Origin: Parabacteroides sp900760525
GTDB lineage: Bacteria; Bacteroidota; Bacteroidia; Bacteroidales; Tannerellaceae
Reading direction: 5' to 3'
Assembly: GCF_049860805.1 (NCBI RefSeq)
Contig: NZ_CP187555.1
Coordinates: forward strand, 2,728,001-2,792,000
Length of the DNA stretch: 64,000 nt
In this document: piece by piece, positions 50,771-59,014 of the stretch
Layout: every line of letters begins with the position of its first letter
How positions within the stretch are numbered: position 1 is the stretch's first letter
Notes under the pieces: model-generated
Seen by the model: the letters and a program-made list of their open reading frames with translations, nothing else
Databases searched by the model: none
Told to the model about the DNA's origin: nothing
Position numbers and translations under genes: made by a program

Positions 50771-52267
50771 TCATTTTACAAATTTATTAATTGCATCGAT
50801 AAATGCCTCAACAGAAGCGGCAATAATATCGGTATTGGCAGCAAAACCGTAATAACGGTTTCCTTCGTATTCGACCTGCATGTGTACCTTACCCATGTCG
50901 TCGCTGCCTTTGTTGATCGCCTGGATCAGGAATTCCTGGATCGTCATCGTACGGTGGATAATGGATTTCACCGCCTTGATGGCCGCATCGACAGGGCCGT
51001 TACCGGAAGCGGCCGCTTCGAACTTCTCGCCTGCGATATTCAGGCAGACGCTGGCCACGGATTGCAGGCCGACACCCGAAGTCACTTGCAGATACTCCAG
51101 CTTGATGCGATGCATAGCCGTACGATCCTTGCCGGCAAGCATCAATACGTCGTCGTCGTTGATATCTTTCTTGCGGTCGGCCAGTTTCAGGAATTCGTCA
51201 TAGACCTTATCCAACTTTTCCTGCGACAGCTCGACGCCCAATACCTGTAAGCGGTGCTTCAGCGCTGCCCGTCCGCTACGGGCAGTCAGCACGATCGCGT
51301 TATCGTCGATTCCCACATCCTTCGGGTCGATAATTTCATAACTTTCACGGTTCTTCAGAACGCCGTCCTGGTGGATACCGGAAGAATGGGCGAACGCGTT
51401 ACGTCCGACAATCGCCTTGTTCGGCTGGATCGGCATGTTCATCAGGCTGGACACCATGCGGCTGACACCGTATATCTTGGTCGTATTGATATTAGTGATA
51501 ATGCCGCGTTCTTTATGGCTTTTGAAGATCATCGCTATTTCTTCCAGAGACGTATTACCGGCACGTTCACCGATACCGTTCATGGTGACTTCCACCTGGC
51601 GCGCTCCGTTCAAGACGCCCTGCACAGTGTTGGCAGTCGCCATCCCCAGGTCGTTATGGCAATGGGTCGAAAGGATCGCGTTTTCGATACCGTTCACATG
51701 TTCCATCAGATATTTGATTTTCGCACCATACTCGTCCGGCAGGCAATAACCGGTCGTATCGGGGATATTCACCACCGTAGCCCCTGCTTTGATGACAGCT
51801 TCTACCACACGTGCCAGGTATTCGTTGTCCGTACGTCCGGCATCCTCACAGTAGAACTCGATATCTTCCACATATCTCTTGGCGTATTTGGTAGCTGCAA
51901 TGGCACGTTCCAGAATTTCTTCGCGGTTGGAATTGAATTTGTATTTGATATGTGAATCAGAAGTCCCGATCCCGGTATGGATACGTCCGTGCTTCGCATA
52001 TTTCAGGGCTTCGGCAGCCACATCGATGTCTTTTTCCACCGCGCGGGTAAGCGCACAGATCGTAGGCCAGGTTACGGCTTTCGATATTTCGACAACGCTA
52101 TTGAAATCGCCCGGGCTCGATACGGGGAAGCCGGCTTCTATCACGTCTACCCCCAGTTCTTCCAATGCTCTGGCAACCTGAATCTTTTCAATACTGTTCA
52201 ACTGGCAACCCGGCACTTGCTCACCGTCGCGCAATGTCGTGTCGAAAATAAATAATCTGTCTGACAT
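50771..52267 (-). CDS. leuA: 2-isopropylmalate synthase
   Basis: 498 aa from ATG 52267 (MSDRLFIFDTTLRDGEQ). The open frame extends to 52360, into the attenuator, and that start is rejected. First committed step of leucine synthesis (acetyl-CoA + 2-oxoisovalerate). Motifs: DTTLRDGEQVPG, ILSTHCHNDLGMATAN (HxH) and GIGERAGNTSLEE. The C-terminal regulatory domain, leucine-sensitive in the family, is present. First structural gene of the operon, behind leader peptide and terminator. Confidence 0.96.
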   Translation of the reverse strand: MSDRLFIFDTTLRDGEQVPGCQLNSIEKIQVARALEELGVDVIEAGFPVSSPGDFNSVVEISKAVTWPTICALTRAVEKDIDVAAEALKYAKHGRIHTGIGTSDSHIKYKFNSNREEILERAIAATKYAKRYVEDIEFYCEDAGRTDNEYLARVVEAVIKAGATVVNIPDTTGYCLPDEYGAKIKYLMEHVNGIENAILSTHCHNDLGMATANTVQGVLNGARQVEVTMNGIGERAGNTSLEEIAMIFKSHKERGIITNINTTKIYGVSRMVSSLMNMPIQPNKAIVGRNAFAHSSGIHQDGVLKNRESYEIIDPKDVGIDDNAIVLTARSGRAALKHRLQVLGVELSQEKLDKVYDEFLKLADRKKDINDDDVLMLAGKDRTAMHRIKLEYLQVTSGVGLQSVASVCLNIAGEKFEAAASGNGPVDAAIKAVKSIIHRTMTIQEFLIQAINKGSDDMGKVHMQVEYEGNRYYGFAANTDIIAASVEAFIDAINKFVK

Positions 52268-52317
52268 AGTTCTTATCGTCTTAAATTTGTTAATACCTTT
52301 TCGTAAGTTGGTTGAAT

Positions 52318-52357
52318 AAAAAAAGCCTCTCTCACAAGGAAGTGAGAAAGGCTTTTT
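52318..52357 (-). terminator. Attenuator terminator of the leu operon
   Basis: Minus-strand stem GCCTTTCTCAC / GTGAGAGAGGC (one wobble), plus-strand arms 52325-52335 and 52342-52352, followed by a T-run. The antiterminator alternative pairs TCTCACTTCC of this region (plus strand 52338-52347) with GGAAGTGAGA at the end of the leader peptide gene (52389-52398), a perfect 10-base match. Confidence 0.9.
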
Positions 52358-52390
52358 CATATCTTAATGCCCAGCAAAGCATACACAGTC

Positions 52391-52465
52391 TCACTTCCTA
52401 TCCCGTTCCCAGAGTAGAATAATGTTTAGAGAAATAATGAGACTATTTAGCATTGCCTGTTTCAT
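52391..52465 (-). CDS. leuL: Leucine/isoleucine leader peptide of the leu operon
   Basis: 24 aa, starting MKQAMLNSLIISLNIILLW. It has five Leu (three CTA, two CTC) and four Ile (all ATT), clustered at residues 6-18. A good ribosome site AAAAGGACA lies just before the ATG. The last codons and stop overlap the antiterminator arm at 52389-52398. When charged Leu or Ile tRNA is scarce, a ribosome stalled in the middle would leave that arm free and prevent termination; a ribosome at the stop codon would cover it and allow the terminator. Name given by analogy with enteric leuL. Confidence 0.88.
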   Translation of the reverse strand: MKQAMLNSLIISLNIILLWERDRK

Positions 52466-52499
52466 GTTGTCCTTTTAACTTGTTTTTGTTTGAACGCTG

Positions 52500-52530
52500 C
52501 AAAGATACAGCCTTTTTTCAAACCGCCAAA
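52500..52530 (-). promoter_or_regulatory. Promoter of the leu operon
   Basis: Minus strand: -33 TTTG (52527-52530), a 19-base spacer, -7 TATCTTTG (52500-52507). The start site would be ~28 bases before the leader ATG. Confidence 0.85.
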
Positions 52531-52656
52531 TATAATTCGAAGTTTTTTAATGATATTTTCTTATAAAACGTAAGGCGAATACATGCAGGCAACTTCAATT
52601 CATAACCTAAACCGACTTATCGAGCCGCACCTGCTATTCTTTAAGGCTTCTTTATA

Positions 52657-53463
52657 TCACTGCCGTACATATACGGAAGCCTTAATGCCAAATGACGCTT
52701 TTTTATAGTCATCCAACGATACCGACCGGTGCAGACTGCTGGTGGAGTAGAGCGGGAAGATAAGTTTCCCGTCTCCGTCGACGCGAACAATTTCAAACCC
52801 TACCCGGATGTTTCCCGCCGGTATCAGGGGAGGCGTATCGTAGGTAAACAGTATCTTCTCTTTCTTATCCGTTTTCCGGATAGTCCGGTAAAGGGGTTGT
52901 ACGGGCAATCGCTCCGGATTCAACTCATCAGAAAGAAGATACAGATTCACGCGTACCAGAACGCTGTCATACGTGCATTGGGAAATGGGTAGCCGTATTT
53001 GTTCCAGCAACCCGTCTTTTCCGAGCTTAACAGAAATGCCTATTTCTTCCCCCAGACTGCCGGCCTTATCGGTAGTCATGACACCACCGGGCACACGCAT
53101 TCCCTTATTACTGACCCATTTCCCTTTCATAGGAGAGATATTCACTTCCGGGAGCGTCAACAAACTATCTTCCAATACGATGTTCAGAGGGGAAGATGCA
53201 ACTTTGCGGATCCCGCAGGCATACTTTTTATAGGCAATGTGCGATATGGTCAACTGTTCGTTCAGCAGAGAGTCCGGCACAAGCAAACGGAACGTTCCGG
53301 CATCGTCAGTCATCCCTCCGAAACCTTTCCCCATCACGCCTATATTCACAAAAGCGACAGGTATTCCCTTCGAATCCTTCACCGTTCCGCTTATCTCGGT
53401 CTTATGTTCCTGCGCGCTTACCAGAGGCAAAGACAGCAACAGGAATAATAAAAAACTTCTCAT
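52657..53463 (-). CDS. Exported protein with carboxypeptidase-regulatory-like domain
   Basis: 268 aa. Signal peptide FLLFLLLSLPLVSAQ. Residues ~24-100 form a CarboxypepD_reg-like beta-sandwich (ISGTVKDSKGIPVAFVNIGV). The rest is beta-rich. It lacks the TonB-dependent barrel usually fused to this domain. Overlaps nothing; 4 bases behind the phosphoesterase gene, so probably co-transcribed with it. Confidence 0.75.
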   Translation of the reverse strand: MRSFLLFLLLSLPLVSAQEHKTEISGTVKDSKGIPVAFVNIGVMGKGFGGMTDDAGTFRLLVPDSLLNEQLTISHIAYKKYACGIRKVASSPLNIVLEDSLLTLPEVNISPMKGKWVSNKGMRVPGGVMTTDKAGSLGEEIGISVKLGKDGLLEQIRLPISQCTYDSVLVRVNLYLLSDELNPERLPVQPLYRTIRKTDKKEKILFTYDTPPLIPAGNIRVGFEIVRVDGDGKLIFPLYSTSSLHRSVSLDDYKKASFGIKASVYVRQ

Positions 53464-53467
53464 GATA

Positions 53468-54634
53468 TTATTTTTTTATGGAGAATTGATCCAACACTTT
53501 CCCGTCCACATCCACAACCTGCATCTTCAGTTCTTTCGGATCGGCAGTTGCTTTCAGGACAGCCGTGTTGGAGTTGATAATGATCGGGAACGGAGTCTTG
53601 GCATTCGCATCCTGATGGATGAAACGGTGCAGGTGACCACAAAGCATCACGTCCGGCTTGGCTTCACGCAGTAACGGCATGAATTTATTTTCCACTTCCA
53701 GATTTCCATGCCAGCCACCTATCGGCGGAATATGGGCGACAATGACTTTAAAAGGAGCTTCCTGATATTCTTTGCTATTCAATACCTGGCGCAACCATTC
53801 CGCCTGTTCTGTCCGGTATTCGTCATAAACCGTTATGCCGGCATATTCGATGTCGGAATCCGGTTTATCCTCTCCCGTATCCAGGATAACGAAACAGATC
53901 GGACCTTGCCGGAAAGTATAGTAGATATTTTCCTCTTTCGGAGAAAAGTAGCGTTGGAATTCGGTTGCAAAAGCGCCGCGTGTTTCGTGGTTACCCCGCG
54001 TATAGTACATCGGGATCTCGGAGGCAAACAGTTTGGTCGCCGTGTCCATGAAACCGTCGAAGATATGGTTTTCTTCGTTGAAGACGGAAACCATATCGCC
54101 GTTAAAGAGGAAGAAGTCCGTCTTCTTCAGATCGCATTTGGAAACAAGGTTCGCCAGCACGTCGTTCTTACCATGTATGTCGTTCACCATCGCGAATGAG
54201 ACGGTTTTGTCTGCAGGATCGCTAGTCTTGAAGACTAACGGCTTACGGGAGTAGACATCCGTAGAGGCATAATTCCCATAGATGACCTTATGCCCGACAT
54301 GGCTCAACACTTCCTGTGCGAAAACGCGGTAGCGGTAGTTTGTACCCGGTTTCAATCCTTTAATCTTCACGGTATGGATTGTCGATGTATTCTTTACCCC
54401 GTTACGGGCGTCATAATATTTGGGACGTTCGGCAGCATAAAAGTTCGTATCATCATCCGGCGCCAGTTCCACCCAACCGACAGACGGCTTATCCGACAAC
54501 CAAACGATCGTCACTTCATCAGGCCCCAGATTCTGCAAATAAGGGCCATGCACTAATTGAATCTTTGATTCTACCGCTCCTGCCAAACAAACTGACAACC
54601 AGAGAAACACCATTAAAACCTGAAATCTTTTCAT
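53468..54634 (-). CDS. Secreted purple-acid-phosphatase-like phosphoesterase
   Basis: 388 aa from ATG 54634; the longer frame to 54718 precedes the signal peptide and is rejected. Signal peptide FQVLMVFLWLSVCLAGAVES. An N-terminal FN3-like domain (~25-120) with GPYLQNLGPDEVTIVWLS is followed by a metallophosphatase core: MVNDIHGKND, LFNGDMVS, TRGNHETRG, VAHIPPIGGWHG and CGHLHRF. A periplasmic phosphatase or phosphodiesterase of unknown substrate. It sits between the ilv and leu operons on the same strand. Confidence 0.87.
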   Translation of the reverse strand: MKRFQVLMVFLWLSVCLAGAVESKIQLVHGPYLQNLGPDEVTIVWLSDKPSVGWVELAPDDDTNFYAAERPKYYDARNGVKNTSTIHTVKIKGLKPGTNYRYRVFAQEVLSHVGHKVIYGNYASTDVYSRKPLVFKTSDPADKTVSFAMVNDIHGKNDVLANLVSKCDLKKTDFFLFNGDMVSVFNEENHIFDGFMDTATKLFASEIPMYYTRGNHETRGAFATEFQRYFSPKEENIYYTFRQGPICFVILDTGEDKPDSDIEYAGITVYDEYRTEQAEWLRQVLNSKEYQEAPFKVIVAHIPPIGGWHGNLEVENKFMPLLREAKPDVMLCGHLHRFIHQDANAKTPFPIIINSNTAVLKATADPKELKMQVVDVDGKVLDQFSIKK

Positions 54635-54765
54635 GATATAATAAATTAAGTTATTCAGACTGCGAAGATACCGCTTCCTGCCCATAGCCACTTTACAAAA
54701 ATGATACTTTTCCTTCAATAAAAGGGAAACAAAAAGCTACCCGTTCAAAAGTAGCAAAAAAACAA

Positions 54766-54821
54766 ACACAGATATACAAGGCAAGGATGAATTCAACCCT
54801 TATAGCCTTATATATCTGTGT
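54766..54821. repeat. Imperfect inverted repeat behind ilvC
   Basis: ACACAGATATACAAGGC (54766-54782) and near-complement GCCTTATATATCTGTGT (54805-54821), one mismatch. Position right after the ilvC stop suggests a role at the 3' end of the ilv transcript. Confidence 0.7.
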
Positions 54822-54859
54822 CTAAATTTATCCGGGAAGTGTAATCTTCCCGTTACTTA

Positions 54860-55903
54860 TCAATTGTTTTCCGGACGCAATTTACGAACGACTGCACCTG
54901 CACGCCACATTTCGCTTTCGCGTAATGCCGCCAGTTCTTTTTCCAATCCTTCGCGATAATCCGGTTTGCTGTTCGTATCGATAGAACGCTGTGCTTCGTT
55001 GCCACAGGCGACCTCCCGGTATAATTTCTCAAACACAGGCTTGACAGCATCGTGGAACGGGCCCATCCAATCCAAAGCGCCGCGCTGTGCAGTTGTCGAA
55101 CAGTTTGCATACATCCAGTCCATGCCGTTTTCTGCGAACAGCGGCATCAAAGACTGTGTCAGTTCTTCCACTGTTTCGTTGAACGCTTCGGAAGGTTCGT
55201 GGCCGTTTTCACGCAATGTTTCGTATTGAGCCAACAACAAACCCTGGATAGCACCCATCAAAGTACCGCGTTCGCCGGTCAAGTCGGAATACACTTCCTT
55301 TTTGAATGTCGTTTCGAACAGATAACCGGAACCGACACCGATACCCAGTGCGATTACCCGATCCCATGCTTTACCCGTTGCATCCTGGAAGATTGCGTAG
55401 CTGGAGTTCAAGCCACGTCCCTGCAGGAACATACGGCGCAATGAAGTGCCCGAACCTTTCGGAGCGATCAGGATCACGTCTACATCAGCAGGAGGGATGA
55501 TGTTGGTACGTTCCTTGTAAGTGATAGCGAAACCGTGGGAGAAATACAACGCCTTGCCCGGAGTCAGGTATTTCTTGATGCGCGGCCAGCATTCGATCTG
55601 AGCGGCGTCGGAAAGCAGGACCTGTATGATGGTTGCTTTTTCGCAAGCTTCTTCGATACCGAACAATGTTTCGCCCGGCACCCAACCGTCGGCAACAGCC
55701 TTGTCGTACGTCTTGCCCGGACGTTGTCCTACGATCACATTGAAACCGTTGTCACGCAAGTTCAAACTCTGTCCAGGACCCTGAACACCGTAACCGATCA
55801 CTGCGATTACTTCATCTTTCAACACTTCTCTTGCTTTTTCCAACGGAAATTCTTCGCGGGTTACTACGTTTTCGTCAACACCGCCAAAATTCATTACTGC
55901 CAT
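54860..55903 (-). CDS. ilvC: Ketol-acid reductoisomerase
   Basis: 347 aa class I enzyme. Rearranges and reduces acetolactate or acetohydroxybutyrate in valine and isoleucine synthesis (Mg, NAD(P)H). Nucleotide-binding GYGVQGPGQSLNLRD, the metal/substrate site APKGSGTSLR and SDLTGERGTLMG are clear. Last gene of the ilv operon, 38 bases after the thioesterase gene. Confidence 0.96.
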   Translation of the reverse strand: MAVMNFGGVDENVVTREEFPLEKAREVLKDEVIAVIGYGVQGPGQSLNLRDNGFNVIVGQRPGKTYDKAVADGWVPGETLFGIEEACEKATIIQVLLSDAAQIECWPRIKKYLTPGKALYFSHGFAITYKERTNIIPPADVDVILIAPKGSGTSLRRMFLQGRGLNSSYAIFQDATGKAWDRVIALGIGVGSGYLFETTFKKEVYSDLTGERGTLMGAIQGLLLAQYETLRENGHEPSEAFNETVEELTQSLMPLFAENGMDWMYANCSTTAQRGALDWMGPFHDAVKPVFEKLYREVACGNEAQRSIDTNSKPDYREGLEKELAALRESEMWRAGAVVRKLRPENN

Positions 55904-55941
55904 TTTCTTTTTATTTTAAAATGTATTTAATATAGTTGTTT

Positions 55942-56673
55942 CTATTTCCACGTAACGGCGGCGCGGCAGATCGCTTTGCCTTCGTTACTGATTGCCATAT
56001 CGTATTTTCCGGTATCTGCCTCTTTCTTGTGCAACCTGAGTTCCATCCCATACTTGCCTTCGGACTGGTAAGCGATTTCGAAACGTTTGATATCATTTGT
56101 TTTAAACAGGTCCAGATCGAACAAGTCAAGCAGATGCTCCATATACTTAATGCTGTTCAGATGACCATTGATGTCGAGGTCGCTGTATTTGATGATATAA
56201 GGGATTCCTTCCGTATCATTCTCCACGGCCGCAATCTTTCCCGGCTTTTCGATCGGGCAGGGACGGTCGGTGACGTAGGCGCTCAGCCCGGCGACGTCCA
56301 GCAAGGTCGGCCGACGTGTCTCCACATCGATAGCCGCCCAGATGGAGCGGGCGTAACCGAATGTCTTCCCGTTACTGTCCACCAGCTCGAAACAACGGCT
56401 GGTAAAGAGGCGACCGACTTCGTCCACCCAAGTATAGAGAGTTATGGGTTCGGACATGGCGGGATATTCGATCATTTCGATCGCCAGGCGGGAAAGTACC
56501 CAGGCCGTATGCCGCTCCGACATATCGTTGAAGCCGAACCCGCGCTCGGCGGCATGGGCGGAGGCGACATGGATCAGGTAGTTCCCGATCATCGGGATCG
56601 TGACACGTCCACGGAAATCCAACAAGTACGGTTCTGTGACGAAATGAAATTCTCCCACTTTGTTTTTGTCCAT
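55942..56673 (-). CDS. Acyl-ACP thioesterase
   Basis: 243 aa with two hotdog domains, like plant FatA/FatB and bacterial acyl-ACP thioesterases. Motifs: ERGFGFNDMSERHTAWVLSR, FTSRCFELVDSNGKTFG, and the second half DLDINGHLNSIKYMEHLLDL with the catalytic Asn-His. It releases fatty acids from acyl carrier protein. Lying between ilvN and ilvC it is co-transcribed with branched-chain amino acid genes. Bacteroidales make iso and anteiso fatty acids from these pathways' oxoacids, which may explain the linkage (inference). Confidence 0.9.
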   Translation of the reverse strand: MDKNKVGEFHFVTEPYLLDFRGRVTIPMIGNYLIHVASAHAAERGFGFNDMSERHTAWVLSRLAIEMIEYPAMSEPITLYTWVDEVGRLFTSRCFELVDSNGKTFGYARSIWAAIDVETRRPTLLDVAGLSAYVTDRPCPIEKPGKIAAVENDTEGIPYIIKYSDLDINGHLNSIKYMEHLLDLFDLDLFKTNDIKRFEIAYQSEGKYGMELRLHKKEADTGKYDMAISNEGKAICRAAVTWK

Positions 56674-56689
56674 AATTCTATCGTTTATG

Positions 56690-56710
56690 GGGGCGGGCAG
56701 ACCCCGCCCC
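56690..56710. repeat. G-rich hairpin between ilvN and thioesterase
   Basis: GGGGCGGG (56690-56697) pairs with CCCGCCCC (56703-56710) around 5 bases. A very stable stem inside the ilv operon, with no T-run. Confidence 0.75.
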
Positions 56711-56717
56711 TACGTTA

Positions 56718-57278
56718 TTATTGTCTGTTTTGTTTTTCCTGTAACTTGCGTTCCATTTCGGCCAGCATGTCGCTCAGGCGTTCCACACGGCTCTTGGTGA
56801 TCGCAACGCGGCCGGAACGGATGAACTGGAGGACACCGATCGATTCGCTCAACTCTTTGAACAGCGCTTGCGTCTCGTCGTAGTGCCCGCTCTTTTCCAA
56901 GACGACACAGGTTTCGTTCATTTCCAGAATACGGGCGTTATACTTACGGATCAGATCCTCGACCGTACCCATCTTGATGAACAATTCGGTACTCAGCTTA
57001 TAGAGGGCGATCTCCTGGAAAACCAGGTCCTCATCCGTATTGTAATAGGCCTTCAGGATGTCCACACGCTTGTCGATCTGCTTCACGACTTTGTCGATCA
57101 TATCTTCGTCGGCAAATGTGGTGATCGTAAACTTGTGTATGCCCTGTATGGCAGAAGGTGAAACGGAAAGCGTCTCGATGTTCAACTGCCGGCGCGTAAA
57201 GATAATCGTAATCTGGTTCAGAAGACCTACTGTATTCTCTGAAAAGATAATAACGGTATATAATTTTTTTGTTGTCAT
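56718..57278 (-). CDS. ilvN: Acetolactate synthase small (regulatory) subunit
   Basis: 186 aa. N-terminal ACT domain (YTVIIFSENTVGLLNQITII, NIETLSVSP) and a C-terminal second ACT-like part. It binds valine and tunes IlvB. Starts 12 bases after ilvB. Confidence 0.95.
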   Translation of the reverse strand: MTTKKLYTVIIFSENTVGLLNQITIIFTRRQLNIETLSVSPSAIQGIHKFTITTFADEDMIDKVVKQIDKRVDILKAYYNTDEDLVFQEIALYKLSTELFIKMGTVEDLIRKYNARILEMNETCVVLEKSGHYDETQALFKELSESIGVLQFIRSGRVAITKSRVERLSDMLAEMERKLQEKQNRQ

Positions 57279-57290
57279 AGCTTCGCCTCC

Positions 57291-58991
57291 TTACTTATCT
57301 CCTAATATCATGTTTGTCACGCTTGCCCCTGCTGGAACCATCGGATATACCATGCCGCACGTCTCCACGTTGGCAACCAGCACATACGCCCCGTCGTGGT
57401 TCAACATCTCGGCGATTGCCTCATCCAGTTCCTCCCGTTTTTCCACGGCGCGGCTGGCAATGCCGTACGCTTTCGCGATCGCAACGAAATCGGGATTCTC
57501 CATGATCGTATTCGAGTAGCGTTCGTGGAAGAACAGTTCCTGCCACTGGCGTACCATCCCTAAGAAGTTATTATTGAGGATAATGATTTTCACATCCAGT
57601 TTTTCCTGCATGATGGTTCCCAGCTCCTGGATCGTCATCTGCATCCCGCCGTCGCCGGTAAAGAAGCAGACCGTACGGTCGGGCGCACCGAACTTGGCTC
57701 CCATGGCGGCGGGAAGGCCAAAGCCCATCGTCCCCAGGCCGCCCGAAGTAACTACGCTGCGGGTCCGTTTATATTTGAAGTAGCGGACGCCCATCATCTG
57801 GTTCTGTCCGACATCCGTCACTAAGATGGCATCGTTGCCGGTTGCTTCGGATACTTTCCGGACGACTTCGCCCATTTTCAACTGTCCGCCGGCCGGACAC
57901 AATTCCTTTTCGATCACCTTTTCATACTCTTCCTGTGCATCCGGTTCGAACTCGGCATTCCACTCCGGGCGTTTCCGTTCTTCCAGCAAGGCTGTTATCA
58001 TCGGGATGGTATGTTTGGCATTTCCGAGGACCTTCACATCGACCGGCACGTTCTTCCCGATCTCCGAGTTATCGATATCCAGATGAATCACTTTCGCCTG
58101 CTTGGCATATGTCTTCAGATCACCGGTCACACGGTCGTCGAAACGCATCCCGATAGCGATCAGCACGTCGCATTCGTTGGTTTTCCTGTTCGGGCCTACA
58201 TTACCGTGCATACCGAGCATACCTTTATTCAAAGGAAAATCGGTTGGCAACGCCGACAGTCCGAGAACGGTCGAGCCGGCAGGGATGTCATTCTTCAACA
58301 GGAATGCCTTCAGCTCCTCTTCGGCGCCTCCCAGCAGGACACCTTGTCCGACTAAGCAGAACGGTTTCTCCGCTTTATTAATCAGTGCGGCAGCCGTTTT
58401 GATGCGATCCCGGTTGATGTCCGGTTCCGGTTGGTAGCTGCGTACGAAATCCACCTTCTTATATTCGTAGTCCACCAATCCCACCTGGGCATCCTTTGCC
58501 AGGTCGAGCACGACAGGTCCCGGACGTCCGGTAGAAGCGATATAGAAAGCACGCGAAACAGCCCACGCAATCTCTTCCGGTTTGCGGATCTGATATGCCC
58601 ATTTGGTGATCGGTTGCGTAATACCGATCACATCGACTTCCTGGAAAGCGTCGGTTCCGAGCAATGGAGAAGGAACCTGGCCGGCGATGACCACCATAGG
58701 CGTGCTGTCCATCAACGCATCGGCAATACCGGTGATGGTATTCGTCGCACCGGGACCTGAAGTAACCAACGTCACCCCTACTTTGCCCGACACGCGGGCA
58801 TATCCCTGTGCAGCATGCGTCGCCCCTTGTTCATGACGCACCAAAACATGTTTCAATTTATCCCTGTAGTCATACAAACTGTCGTAAATAGGGATCGCCT
58901 GTCCGCCGGGGTAACCGAAGATCGTATCTACGCCTTCAGCTATCAGTGACTTTAACAAAGCCTCCGAACCGGTTATCATCTGTTTCTCCAT
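57291..58991 (-). CDS. ilvB: Acetolactate synthase large (catalytic) subunit
   Basis: 566 aa ThDP enzyme. Glu in the GVDTIFGYPGGQAIP start region, VRHEQGATHAAQGYA, FAD-associated middle domain, and the ThDP motif GDGGMQMTIQELGTI...NNN (~443-470). Condenses two pyruvates, or pyruvate with 2-oxobutyrate. 23 bases after ilvD. Confidence 0.97.
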   Translation of the reverse strand: MEKQMITGSEALLKSLIAEGVDTIFGYPGGQAIPIYDSLYDYRDKLKHVLVRHEQGATHAAQGYARVSGKVGVTLVTSGPGATNTITGIADALMDSTPMVVIAGQVPSPLLGTDAFQEVDVIGITQPITKWAYQIRKPEEIAWAVSRAFYIASTGRPGPVVLDLAKDAQVGLVDYEYKKVDFVRSYQPEPDINRDRIKTAAALINKAEKPFCLVGQGVLLGGAEEELKAFLLKNDIPAGSTVLGLSALPTDFPLNKGMLGMHGNVGPNRKTNECDVLIAIGMRFDDRVTGDLKTYAKQAKVIHLDIDNSEIGKNVPVDVKVLGNAKHTIPMITALLEERKRPEWNAEFEPDAQEEYEKVIEKELCPAGGQLKMGEVVRKVSEATGNDAILVTDVGQNQMMGVRYFKYKRTRSVVTSGGLGTMGFGLPAAMGAKFGAPDRTVCFFTGDGGMQMTIQELGTIMQEKLDVKIIILNNNFLGMVRQWQELFFHERYSNTIMENPDFVAIAKAYGIASRAVEKREELDEAIAEMLNHDGAYVLVANVETCGMVYPMVPAGASVTNMILGDK

Positions 58992-59014
58992 ATCTCTTTA
59001 TTTTAGTCTTGTGT

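Noticed and set aside
52268..52360. N-terminal extension of LeuA
   Set aside because: It would be encoded by the attenuator terminator region, and the canonical LeuA start SDRLFIFDTTLRDGEQ follows ATG 52267.
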